A stretch of 64,000 nucleotides of DNA, from contig NZ_JBLZHU010000002.1 in NCBI RefSeq assembly GCF_048892425.1, positions 561,939-625,938 of the forward strand, written 5' to 3'. Below are positions 32,640 through 40,490 of the stretch, piece by piece. The translations under genes and the position numbers were made by a program. This DNA comes from Pacificispira sp002696645 (lineage in GTDB: Bacteria > Pseudomonadota > Alphaproteobacteria > UBA8366 > Aestuariispiraceae). Under the pieces are notes generated by a model, which searched no databases, was not told the origin of the DNA, and saw only the letters and a program-made list of their open reading frames with translations. How positions within the stretch are numbered: position 1 is the first letter of the stretch; the number at the start of each line of letters is the position of its first letter.

Positions 32640-33917
32640 ATGCAGAACAAGGATATTGAAGCGCGGCGTGTAGATGCAATTTCGCGCGGGGTCGGTGTGA
32701 TGACACAGATCTATGCAGAGCGCGCGGAAAACTCAGAAATTTGGGATGCGGAGGGCAATCGCTATATCGATTTTGCATCTGGCATTGCGGTGCTGAATAC
32801 CGGCCATCGTCACCCCAAGGTGATTGAGGCAGTAAAGGCGCAATTGGATCGTTTCACCCATACCTGCCACCAGGTCGTCCCCTACGAGAATTATGTGACC
32901 CTGGCTGAGCGATTGAATGCGCTGGTGCCGTCGTCTGAACCGATGAAGACGATATTTGTCACGACCGGGGCGGAAGCGCTGGAAAATTCCATCAAGATCG
33001 CGCGGGCCTCAACCGGACGGAATGCGGTGATCGCCTTTACCGGCGGGTTCCATGGCCGGACCTTTATGGGCATGGCTCTGACGGGCAAGGTCGCCCCTTA
33101 CAAGCTGGGCTTTGGATCGATGCCCGCAGATGTATTCCATGCGCCATTTCCGGTTGAAATGCATGGTGTGACCGAAGCGGATTCAATGGCGGCCCTGGAT
33201 AAGTTGTTTAAGGCGGATGTTGATCCAAACCGGGTCGCAGCGATTGTGATTGAGCCAGTTCAAGGGGAAGGCGGCTTTTACGTGGCCCCGGTCAGCTTCA
33301 TGAAAAGCCTGCGCGCCTTGTGTGACCAGCATGGCATTCTGTTGATTGTGGATGAGGTACAGACCGGCTTTGCCCGGACCGGTAAAATGCTGGCGGTGGA
33401 GCATTATGGGATCGAGCCGGATATGGTGACCATGGCGAAAAGCCTGGCGGGTGGTTTCCCGCTGGCAGCCGTGACCGGCAAGGCGAAGATCATGGATGGC
33501 CCCGCACCGGGCGGTCTGGGTGGCACTTATGGCGGCAATCCGTTGGGCATCGCCGCGGCAAATGCGGTTCTGGACGTGATTGACGAGGAAAAGCTGTGCG
33601 ATCGCGCCAATTCGCTGGGCCAGCGTTTGAAACAGCGCCTGGAAAGCCTGCGGGACTCCGTGCCGGAAATTGTCGATATCCGGGGGCCTGGCTTTATGAA
33701 TGCGGTTGAGTTCAATGATGTGAAGACCAACCTGCCCAGCGCCGATTTTGCCAATCGGGTTCGCGCCAAGGCATTGGAAAAGGGCCTGATCCTTCTGACT
33801 TGTGGTGTTCATGGCAATGTCATCCGCTTCCTGGCGCCGATCACAATTCAGGATACGGTTTTCAGTGAGGCCCTGAATATCCTGGAAGAGTCGATCAAAG
33901 AAGCCCGCGTTGCGTAA
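32640..33917 (+). CDS. gabT: 4-aminobutyrate aminotransferase (class III PLP aminotransferase)
   Basis: PLP enzyme of 425 residues, the size of GabT. Landmarks are TTGAEALENSIKIAR, the FTGGFHGRT segment, IVDEVQTGFARTG with Asp238 contacting the PLP ring nitrogen, and MAKSLAGGFPLAAV with Schiff-base Lys267. It transfers the amino group of GABA (or 5-aminovalerate or a similar omega-amino acid) to 2-oxoglutarate. AAGGAA lies about 10 bases before the ATG. A strong terminator follows directly, so it is a monocistronic unit controlled with the divergent XRE-cupin regulator. No succinate-semialdehyde dehydrogenase is adjacent. Confidence 0.9.
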   Translation: MQNKDIEARRVDAISRGVGVMTQIYAERAENSEIWDAEGNRYIDFASGIAVLNTGHRHPKVIEAVKAQLDRFTHTCHQVVPYENYVTLAERLNALVPSSEPMKTIFVTTGAEALENSIKIARASTGRNAVIAFTGGFHGRTFMGMALTGKVAPYKLGFGSMPADVFHAPFPVEMHGVTEADSMAALDKLFKADVDPNRVAAIVIEPVQGEGGFYVAPVSFMKSLRALCDQHGILLIVDEVQTGFARTGKMLAVEHYGIEPDMVTMAKSLAGGFPLAAVTGKAKIMDGPAPGGLGGTYGGNPLGIAAANAVLDVIDEEKLCDRANSLGQRLKQRLESLRDSVPEIVDIRGPGFMNAVEFNDVKTNLPSADFANRVRAKALEKGLILLTCGVHGNVIRFLAPITIQDTVFSEALNILEESIKEARVA

Positions 33918-33928
33918 AGTTTGACGGC

Positions 33929-33981
33929 AAGGACCTGCAGCATCCATCCAATCGGATGTCTGCTGCAGGTCCTTTTCTTTT
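33929..33981 (+). terminator. Rho-independent terminator after gabT
   Basis: A perfect 14-base stem (33929-33942 with 33961-33974; arm core GGACCTGCAGCA) has inner CATCC/GGATG pairing, followed by TTTTCTTT. It begins 12 bases after the gabT stop. It is the clearest intrinsic terminator in the window. Confidence 0.9.
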
Positions 33982-33991
33982 ACGTCCATTC

Positions 33992-34003
33992 TTCGATATC
34001 TAA
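33992..34003. promoter_or_regulatory. MarR operator candidate upstream of marR-type gene
   Basis: TTCGATATCTAA differs at one base from the perfect palindrome TTAGATATCTAA found upstream of the phthalate oxygenase and TRAP binding-protein genes. It lies about 90 bases before the MarR regulator start, consistent with autoregulation. Confidence 0.55.
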
Positions 34004-34089
34004 GCTTGTTTCGCCGCAAAAGTGTATGATACTGAGCTTATGGGCCTTTTTGCGACTCGCGCGGTAGAAACAGGAAAACTGGAAACATT

Positions 34090-34638
34090 ATGACCGATGA
34101 TATCGACGCGGCAGCGGCGCTGAAAGCAGGTGTCACCCCGGGGGGCGAGGCGGAGCATCTGGCCCAGGATCGTATGGCGCATCTGGTACGATATGTGGCG
34201 CGTGGCGTGACGCGATCCCTGCAATTGCGTCTAACGGATCATGGGGTGCAGTTTGGTGGCTGGGTTTTCCTGCGCATCTTATGGGAACAGGATGGATTGT
34301 CCCAACGGGAACTCAGTCAACGCGCGGGTCTGATGGAACCCACCACCCATACGGCCTTGCGTAAATTGGAAGCGCTGGGCTATCTGACACGTAAACATCC
34401 CCCCGGAGATCGAAAGCGGTTGCTGGTATACCTGACCCAGGAAGGCAGGGATGCCCGCAAACTTTTGCAACCCCTGGCGGAGGATGTGAATGAAACCTCT
34501 TTGCGGGGGTTGAGCGAACAGCAAATTGCAGATTTGCGCGCTGCGCTTCTGGTGATGGCGCGCAATCTGGATGAAGACGAGGCCGCTGCCTTGCGCGACG
34601 GCGTCTCCGTCCCAGCCACCCGCAGCCACGCTGTTTAG
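34090..34638 (+). CDS. MarR family transcriptional regulator, likely controlling the phthalate cluster
   Basis: A 182-residue MarR regulator. The winged helix-turn-helix is typical (LSQRELSQRAGLMEPTTHTALRKLEALGYLTRKHPPGDRKRLLVYLT), with dimerisation helices at both ends. It lies next to, and convergent with, the phthalate oxygenase gene. The identical palindrome before the oxygenase and TRAP genes and the near copy before this gene make it the likely ligand-responsive repressor of the cluster. Known phthalate regulators are mostly IclR or LysR types, so a MarR here would be unusual. Confidence 0.85.
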   Translation: MTDDIDAAAALKAGVTPGGEAEHLAQDRMAHLVRYVARGVTRSLQLRLTDHGVQFGGWVFLRILWEQDGLSQRELSQRAGLMEPTTHTALRKLEALGYLTRKHPPGDRKRLLVYLTQEGRDARKLLQPLAEDVNETSLRGLSEQQIADLRAALLVMARNLDEDEAAALRDGVSVPATRSHAV

Positions 34639-34684
34639 ACGGCGTTTGGCGCCTTCCTTTTTGACGAGGGGGCGGCTCTGTTTT

Positions 34685-34706
34685 CTCCCTCCCCTCAAGG
34701 AGGGAG
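34685..34706. repeat. CTCCCTCC/GGAGGGAG palindromic repeat
   Basis: CTCCCTCC (34685-34692) pairs with GGAGGGAG (34699-34706) around a six-base loop in the spacer between the convergent MarR and oxygenase genes. No T-run follows on either strand. The same CTCCCTCCCC-TTGAGG-type sequence occurs as a tandem array at the right end of the window. Confidence 0.5.
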
Positions 34707-34730
34707 GGGTAAAATATGAAATCTCGGACT

Positions 34731-36005
34731 TTATTCGGCGGCTTGGCTTTCCCGGGCGACCTTGGTGCGCCAATCGACCTCTTTGGGTATGACCTCCTGA
34801 TAGGATTGGACGCCTTGCAGGGTGGCACCGACGCCAAAGGCTTCGCCGGTTTCGGCCATGACTTTGGCGGCATCGACCATCAGGCGACGGAATTCCACAA
34901 TTGCCATGTCGGAAGCCCCCAGAATGTCCTTGCTGCGATCCACAATGGGACCCATGCCGACCCACATCGCGATGTCCTGATTGGGAATACCGGGAATGCC
35001 GGTGAAGCTATCATCGCCGCGCATTGCGTCGCGGTCCTGCAGGAAATTGTTATCCAATGTGCGGATCGGGGACCAGTCAGGATTTAAATCCACCCCTGGA
35101 ACCGCATGGCAGAAGCGTCGCCATTCGTCGGTCGGGGTGCAGGTTTCCGGATTGCCCCAGGCGATGAAGTAAAACATCGTCGTCGTATCATCGACCGGCA
35201 CATTCACGCTGGCGACATTGTAAATATTGTTGGGTGGAATAAGGGAAACAAAGGGGGCCAGATATTCCGTGACCCGAATGTAATTGTGGGTGGCGGCATT
35301 CTTGATGGGCCGACGAATGGCCGCATAGTGAAAGCCATAGGGCGTCCGTTCGATCTGGAGTTTTGGAGATTTGTCGGTCGAGGGACGATACCAGCTTTTA
35401 TCATCCGCTTCCGCGCCACCGACCCGCGCTGGTTTCATATCAGAATAATGCAGAGAGGAGGAATGAGCGGAATCGATCTGTCCTTCCTGAATTTGCGCCC
35501 AATTACAGGGGATCTTGATTTTCAGAATGCTGACCTGTGCAGATTTATCGGCCGCGAAGGGGGGCGGTTCAAAGGCAGGCATGGCGTCGCGGGGCCCCAG
35601 ATAAGCCCAGACGAATCCCCCGCTCTCTTCCACCGGGAAGGCCTCATGCTTTACCTTTGTCTTCAGGGCGCTTTCAGGCGGCTCCGACGCCATCTCCTGG
35701 ACGGTGCCTTCCACATCGATTTTCCAGCCGTGATACAGGCAGCGCAGGCCACAGTCTTCATTGCGACCCAGCGCCAGCAATGCACCGCGATGCGGACAAT
35801 GCCCGTCCAGAACCCCCAACCGACCGTCGCTGTCCCGAAAGGCGACATATTCCCGACCCAGGATGCGCAGCCGCACAGGCGCGCCATCTGGCTCTGCAAC
35901 TTCTTCAGACATGCAAACAGGAACCCAATGGCGGCGCATCAACTGTCCCATCGGGGCGTCATTTTCGACCCGACACAGCAGATCATTTTCTTCTGATGTT
36001 AGCAT
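34731..36005 (-). CDS. pht3: Phthalate 4,5-dioxygenase, oxygenase component (Rieske non-heme iron)
   Basis: A 424-residue Rieske oxygenase of the phthalate dioxygenase (class IA) group. The Rieske cluster ligands are Cys70-Pro-His72 and Cys89-x2-His92 (HCPHRG, CLYHGW). The mononuclear iron region is QIDSAHSSSLH with the bridging Asp178, His181 and His186 at the same positions known for phthalate dioxygenase. The reaction is cis-4,5-dihydroxylation of phthalate, using electrons from the reductase encoded divergently at 36161. The set of neighbours (reductase, dihydrodiol dehydrogenase, decarboxylase) supports phthalate as substrate. The start is followed upstream within 40 bases by the proposed MarR operator. 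Confidence 0.87.
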   Translation of the reverse strand: MLTSEENDLLCRVENDAPMGQLMRRHWVPVCMSEEVAEPDGAPVRLRILGREYVAFRDSDGRLGVLDGHCPHRGALLALGRNEDCGLRCLYHGWKIDVEGTVQEMASEPPESALKTKVKHEAFPVEESGGFVWAYLGPRDAMPAFEPPPFAADKSAQVSILKIKIPCNWAQIQEGQIDSAHSSSLHYSDMKPARVGGAEADDKSWYRPSTDKSPKLQIERTPYGFHYAAIRRPIKNAATHNYIRVTEYLAPFVSLIPPNNIYNVASVNVPVDDTTTMFYFIAWGNPETCTPTDEWRRFCHAVPGVDLNPDWSPIRTLDNNFLQDRDAMRGDDSFTGIPGIPNQDIAMWVGMGPIVDRSKDILGASDMAIVEFRRLMVDAAKVMAETGEAFGVGATLQGVQSYQEVIPKEVDWRTKVARESQAAE

Positions 36006-36030
36006 CTAGTGTCCTCCAAATTTTTTATTA

Positions 36031-36042
36031 TTAGATATCTAA
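36031..36042. promoter_or_regulatory. MarR-type operator in the divergent phthalate promoter region
   Basis: TTAGATATCTAA is a perfect 12-base palindrome in the AT-rich spacer between the divergent oxygenase and reductase genes, 26-37 bases before the oxygenase start. It is identical to the core of the site before the TRAP binding-protein gene. Confidence 0.7.
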
Positions 36043-36160
36043 GAAAAACTAGCGCAATCGAGTCTTTCCGTCTAGAGTGTTTCTAAGAGATGAGGAAACG
36101 CATCACCCAAAATGAGGTGATACGCCATAAAAACAAATAGTTACGGATGGGCGTTCTGGC

Positions 36161-37096
36161 ATGATGGATTTGGTGATCCGCGGCAAACGGGAAATTGCCG
36201 AGGGCATTTGGGAATTTGAACTGACCGCTGCGGATGGGTCAGGCCTGCCGCCTTTTACGGCGGGCGGGCATCTGTCGTTGGAAACACCCAGCAAGGCGAT
36301 GCGGCATTATTCGCTGAGCAATATCCCCACAGAACATCACCGTTATGTCATCGCGGTAAAACATGAGCCAGACAGTCGGGGCGGGTCCCGGTCGATGGTT
36401 GAAGAGACCGAGATTGGTTCCACGTTGAAGGTAGATCAGCCAGGCAACGACTTTCCCCTGGTGGACGCACCAAACTATTTGCTGATTGCGGGCGGGATCG
36501 GCATCACCCCAATCCTGTCTATGGCGCGCCAGTTGAGTGCCGAGGGAAAACCGTTTCAGGTGATCTATTGCACACGTTCCGCACATCAGGCGGCTTATCT
36601 GGACGTGCTGCATTCTGATGAGATTACCGGGGAGGTGATCATTCATCATGATATGGGTGACCTGGATCAGGTCTATGACTTCTGGGATCATTTTGAGCGT
36701 CCATCGAACACGCATATCTATTGCTGTGGTCCGAAGCCCTTGATGGAAGAAGTGCGCGGCATGACCGGGCATTGGCCGGAATCTGCGGTTCACTTCGAAG
36801 ATTTCAAACCGGTCGAAGTTGTGCGCGCCGATGATGTGGCCTTTCAGGTTCATCTGTCCAAATCCGGCAAGACCCTGACCGTGCCGGCAGACCGCACGAT
36901 CCTTGAGACAGTGCGAGAGGCTGGCGTGTCTGCCGTCAGTTCCTGCGAAAGTGGCACCTGCGGTACCTGCAAGACACGCTACAGCGCCGGGACAGTTGAT
37001 CATCGCGACATGGTTTTGATGCCTGAGGAAAAATCATCCTGCATCATGATTTGCGTATCCAGGGCCAAAGAAGGGGACCTGACCCTTGACCTGTGA
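36161..37096 (+). CDS. pht2: Phthalate dioxygenase reductase (FMN/2Fe-2S, NADH-dependent)
   Basis: A 311-residue reductase of the phthalate dioxygenase reductase/VanB type. The N-terminal flavin domain has RHYSLSN (48-54), the NAD-binding domain begins at LIAGGIGITPILSMA, and a C-terminal plant-type ferredoxin domain carries Cys262, Cys267, Cys270 and Cys298 (CESGTCGTCK, then ICVSRA). It passes electrons from NADH to the Rieske oxygenase. The order flavin-NAD-ferredoxin is diagnostic for this class. The next gene starts within its last 11 bases. Confidence 0.9.
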   Translation: MMDLVIRGKREIAEGIWEFELTAADGSGLPPFTAGGHLSLETPSKAMRHYSLSNIPTEHHRYVIAVKHEPDSRGGSRSMVEETEIGSTLKVDQPGNDFPLVDAPNYLLIAGGIGITPILSMARQLSAEGKPFQVIYCTRSAHQAAYLDVLHSDEITGEVIIHHDMGDLDQVYDFWDHFERPSNTHIYCCGPKPLMEEVRGMTGHWPESAVHFEDFKPVEVVRADDVAFQVHLSKSGKTLTVPADRTILETVREAGVSAVSSCESGTCGTCKTRYSAGTVDHRDMVLMPEEKSSCIMICVSRAKEGDLTLDL

Positions 37097-38291
37097 TCCA
37101 CCGATCCGGCTGGGCGTGGCGGGTCTGGGCCGCGCCTTTATGCTGATGCTGCCCAGCTTTGAAAATGATCCCAGGGTGGAATTGGCCGCCTGTGCGGCCC
37201 CTCGGGAATCGTCACGCACTGCATTTGTGCAGCGCTTTGGCGGGGCTGCCTATGACAGTGTTGAGGCCTTGTGTGGAGACCCGACACTGGATGCGATCTA
37301 TATCGCAACCCCGCACCAGATGCATCGCACCCACGCCACTTGCGCGGTTATGGCGGGTAAACATGTGCTGCTCGACAAGCCGTTATGCGTCACTCTGGAA
37401 GATGGGGAGGCGATTGCCCAGGCAGCAGAGCGTGCCGGAAAGATTGTCATTGTCGGGCCCAGCCACAGCTTCGACGCGCCGGTCCTGAAGGCGCGCGCTT
37501 TGATTGACAGCGGCAGCCTGGGTCAGGTGCGCATGGTGCATGCGTTGAATTACACGGATTTTCTGTATCGCCCCCGCCGACCGGAAGAACTGATGACATC
37601 GGAAGGGGGCGGCGTGATCTTCAGTCAGGGCGTGCACCAGATTGATATTGTGCGCTTATTGGCAGGCGGCATGGTCTCCACCGTGCGGGCGACAACCGGA
37701 CAATGGGATGATAAACGACCCACCGAATGCGCTTATTCCGCCCATTTGACTTTTGCGCAAGGGGCGTTTGCCAGTTTGACCTATTCCGGTTTTGCCCATT
37801 TCAACAGTGATGAATTCTGTGACTGGATTGGGGAATTGGGCCATGACACCGATCCCACGGCCTATGGCAAGGCGCGCAAGGCGTTGCAATCGGTCCAAAC
37901 GCCCCAGGATGAAATCCGTCTGAAAACAGAGCGCACTTTTGGGGCCTCTCCAGACCCGGCTGTTCCGGCCCATAATGAACATTTCGGAACGATTTTGGTC
38001 AGTTGCGACGGGGCCGATTTGCGTCTGACCCCTGATGGAGTTTGGGTCTATGGGCATACACAGAGTGACTTCTTATCAACCCCTTTGGATGCCATCCCCC
38101 GCAAGGGTGTGATGGAGTCTCTGGTTGCTGCGGTTCGGCAATCACAGAGCCCGATCCAGGATGCCAGATGGGGGCTTGCCAGCCTGGAAGTGTGTCATGG
38201 GATACTGCAATCATCAGAAGCTGGCACAGATATTCGCATGCACCATCAGGTTCCCGTGCGCCGCACAGAAGAGAGGAAAAATCAGATATGA
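37086..38291 (+). CDS. pht4: 4,5-dihydro-4,5-dihydroxyphthalate dehydrogenase (Gfo/Idh/MocA family)
   Basis: A 401-residue Gfo/Idh/MocA oxidoreductase. The N-terminal LGVAGLGRAF is the Rossmann glycine motif, ATPHQMHRTH and LLDKPL (Asp97-Lys98-Pro99) are the family landmarks, and GGGVIFSQGVHQIDI is the conserved active-site segment. Pht4 of the Pseudomonas phthalate pathway is of this family and size. It rearomatises the cis-dihydrodiol to 4,5-dihydroxyphthalate, reducing NAD. The TTG start overlaps the reductase gene by 11 bases with a purine-rich site before it, and its stop overlaps the next start (ATGA). Confidence 0.87.
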   Translation: MTCDPPIRLGVAGLGRAFMLMLPSFENDPRVELAACAAPRESSRTAFVQRFGGAAYDSVEALCGDPTLDAIYIATPHQMHRTHATCAVMAGKHVLLDKPLCVTLEDGEAIAQAAERAGKIVIVGPSHSFDAPVLKARALIDSGSLGQVRMVHALNYTDFLYRPRRPEELMTSEGGGVIFSQGVHQIDIVRLLAGGMVSTVRATTGQWDDKRPTECAYSAHLTFAQGAFASLTYSGFAHFNSDEFCDWIGELGHDTDPTAYGKARKALQSVQTPQDEIRLKTERTFGASPDPAVPAHNEHFGTILVSCDGADLRLTPDGVWVYGHTQSDFLSTPLDAIPRKGVMESLVAAVRQSQSPIQDARWGLASLEVCHGILQSSEAGTDIRMHHQVPVRRTEERKNQI

Positions 38292-39280
38292 GTAAACTAC
38301 AGCTGTCCATCGCGATGGGGGATTATGACCGAACCCGTGCGATTTACGACGGGCGCGTGCAGATCGATGGTGTTGATCCTGTCTGCATGTTGCAGGTTCC
38401 AGAAGAAATGTTCTTCCGTGCCTTTCGGCATCAGGCCTATGATGCGTCGGAAATCTCTTTTTCCTCCTATGTTGTCAGCCTGACGCGGCCCGACCCCCAT
38501 TACATCGCCATTCCGGTGTTCCTTTCGCGGGCCTTCCGTCATACGTCGATCTATATCAATACGACCAAGGGCATTAAGACGCCGAAGGATCTGATCGGTA
38601 AGCGCATCGGAATCGCGGAATATCAATTGACCGCCAATGTCTGGGTACGCGCGATTCTGGAGGATGAATACGGTGTAAAACCCTCTGACGTCCAATGGGT
38701 GCGGGGTGGCATGGATACAGCGGGTCGCCCGGAGAAACTGAAAATTGACCTGCCCGCAGATGTAAAGCTGGAGCAGGCGCCTGAGGGGGCGACCCTGAAC
38801 CATATGTTGGCGGAAGGGGAGATCGATGCCTTCGTCGGTCCCCGTTGGCCGCGCAGCTTTAACGAAGGCGACCCCCGTGTTGGGCGCTTGTTTGAAGATA
38901 CTGTTGGGGTCGCGGAAGAGTACTACAAGCGCACACAGCTGTTCCCGATCATGCATTTACTGGGATTGCGCCGATCCTTGGTCGAAGACCATCCCTGGCT
39001 TCCGGGGGCGTTCCAGAAGGCCTTTACCCAGGCAAAGGCGCTGTCGCAATCGGCCTTGGATGATACATCCGCGACTAAGGTAACCATGCCGTTCGTGGAA
39101 GATACGCTGCAACGGGCCAGGGCACTAATAGGCCCGGATTTCTGGTCTTACGGCACCGCGTCAAACTACAAGGTTTTGGACTATTTCCTGGAGCAACATC
39201 ACCGCCAGGGCTTGTCACCAAGGCGTGTGACGGTCGAAGAGTTGTTTCATCCATCAACCTACGAGGCCTACAGTTTGTAG
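38288..39280 (+). CDS. pht5: 4,5-dihydroxyphthalate decarboxylase
   Basis: A 330-residue protein with the periplasmic-binding-like fold used by 4,5-dihydroxyphthalate decarboxylase (Pht5/OphC), without a signal peptide, so cytoplasmic. Typical segments are LSIAMGDYDRTRAIYDGRV at the start, SEISFSSYVVSL, and LIGKRIGIAEYQLTANVW. It removes one carboxyl group to give protocatechuate. The ATG at 38288 overlaps the stop of the dehydrogenase gene, and a longer upstream frame is only that overlap. Protocatechuate ring-cleavage genes are not in the window. Confidence 0.87.
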   Translation: MSKLQLSIAMGDYDRTRAIYDGRVQIDGVDPVCMLQVPEEMFFRAFRHQAYDASEISFSSYVVSLTRPDPHYIAIPVFLSRAFRHTSIYINTTKGIKTPKDLIGKRIGIAEYQLTANVWVRAILEDEYGVKPSDVQWVRGGMDTAGRPEKLKIDLPADVKLEQAPEGATLNHMLAEGEIDAFVGPRWPRSFNEGDPRVGRLFEDTVGVAEEYYKRTQLFPIMHLLGLRRSLVEDHPWLPGAFQKAFTQAKALSQSALDDTSATKVTMPFVEDTLQRARALIGPDFWSYGTASNYKVLDYFLEQHHRQGLSPRRVTVEELFHPSTYEAYSL

Positions 39281-39332
39281 GGGGAGGCGTTTGGTAAATT
39301 GACAGGCCTAAAAAAGCCAGCCTACAGTAATA

Positions 39333-39346
39333 ATTAGATATCTAAT
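39333..39346. promoter_or_regulatory. MarR-type operator upstream of the TAXI TRAP transporter
   Basis: ATTAGATATCTAAT is a perfect 14-base palindrome about 95 bases before the binding-protein gene. Its core is identical to the site in the phthalate oxygenase promoter, tying the transporter to the same regulator. A smaller hairpin (AGCCCG/CGGGCT, 39409-39425) lies just before the ribosome site. Confidence 0.7.
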
Positions 39347-39441
39347 AATATGTCCGTCGGAAGAACCGATGGCGATGGAGCTGACCGGATACTCCGGCAG
39401 CAAATAATAGCCCGGATTACGGGCTCAATTGGGAGGATAGA

Positions 39442-40437
39442 ATGAGAAAATCCATCAAAACGAGTCTGCTTGCACTATCGGTTGTTGCTGGGGCGGCGCT
39501 GGCATCTGCGCCGGCCAATGCGGCCTATAACCTGACCTTATGTGGCGCCAGCCCTGGGGGCCTGTGGTCTCTGTTGGGTGCTGGTGTCGACAATGCAGTC
39601 AAGGCCGCATTCCCTGGTTCGACGGTTACCTATCAAACCTCTGGCGGCGGCTTTGCCAATGTCGTGCAGTTGGATCAAAAGAAATGTGATATCGCCATCA
39701 TTCATGATGCTGAGGTGAAATCAGCGCTGGCGGGGGCCGAGCCTTTCAAGGCCCCGGTCGATTCGATGCGGACCCTGGCGGTTATGTATACCTGGGCACC
39801 GATGCAATTGTTGGTGAACAAGGACTATGCGACCGAGCATAACATCAATACGATGGAAGACATCGCGACCCAGAAACTGCCGATCCAGATCCTGTTAAAT
39901 CGAAAAGGTAATGTGGTCAGTGATATTGGGGCGACGATGCTGACAACGGTGGGTGCGTCTCCTGAAAACATTGAATCCTGGGGTGGCGGTGTGACCTATG
40001 CCGCGTCCAAGGAACAGGGCGAATTGATGCGTGACCGTCGGGCGGATGCAATTCTGAATTCTTTGTTCGTGGGTCATGGGTCGATCCGGGAGCTGGCTTC
40101 CGCAATTGATCTGAAGCTGGTGCCGGTTCAAAAGGAAACGGCTGATGCCGTTGCCAAGGAATGGAATATCAGTGAATTCGTAATCAAAGGCGGTTCCTAT
40201 CCCTGGGCACCGGACGATACGCTGACGGTGACGGTTTCCGCCCAGCTTTTCGTGCGGGAAGACGCGGACCCCAAGTTGGTCGAGGATTTGGCCACAGCGT
40301 TGGCCGATCATGCCGATCAGGTCAGCAGTGTTCATAAAGCGATGGGGTCTTTGGATGCCAAGCTGATGGCGTCTGGAACGGCTGCGCCGTATCACCCGGC
40401 CGCCGCTGCTGTCTTTAAGGCAAAAGGCCTGCAGTAA
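39442..40437 (+). CDS. TAXI family TRAP transporter substrate-binding protein
   Basis: A 331-residue periplasmic protein with a signal peptide of about 27 residues (MRKSIKTSLLALSVVAG core, APANA cleavage). The mature start YNLTLCGASPGGLWSLLGAG and the segments YQTSGGGFANVVQLDQKKCD and MRTLAVMYTWAPMQLLVNKD fit the TAXI (TRAP-associated extracytoplasmic immunogenic) group. It is followed by the fused-permease gene and shares its operator with the phthalate genes, so it probably binds phthalate or a related aromatic acid (inference). GGGAGGA precedes the ATG. Confidence 0.87.
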   Translation: MRKSIKTSLLALSVVAGAALASAPANAAYNLTLCGASPGGLWSLLGAGVDNAVKAAFPGSTVTYQTSGGGFANVVQLDQKKCDIAIIHDAEVKSALAGAEPFKAPVDSMRTLAVMYTWAPMQLLVNKDYATEHNINTMEDIATQKLPIQILLNRKGNVVSDIGATMLTTVGASPENIESWGGGVTYAASKEQGELMRDRRADAILNSLFVGHGSIRELASAIDLKLVPVQKETADAVAKEWNISEFVIKGGSYPWAPDDTLTVTVSAQLFVREDADPKLVEDLATALADHADQVSSVHKAMGSLDAKLMASGTAAPYHPAAAAVFKAKGLQ

Positions 40438-40455
40438 TCTAGATAGGGACGTCTG

Positions 40456-40490
40456 CACCCCCGTTGAACCGGTTTGGTTTGGCGGGGGTG
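40456..40490 (+). other. Intercistronic hairpin between TRAP binding protein and permease
   Basis: CACCCCCG (40456-40463) and CGGGGGTG (40483-40490) form a stable GC-rich stem without a following T-run, 19 bases after the binding-protein stop. Such hairpins often let the binding protein be made in excess over the membrane subunits by partial termination or by protecting the upstream message. Confidence 0.6.
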
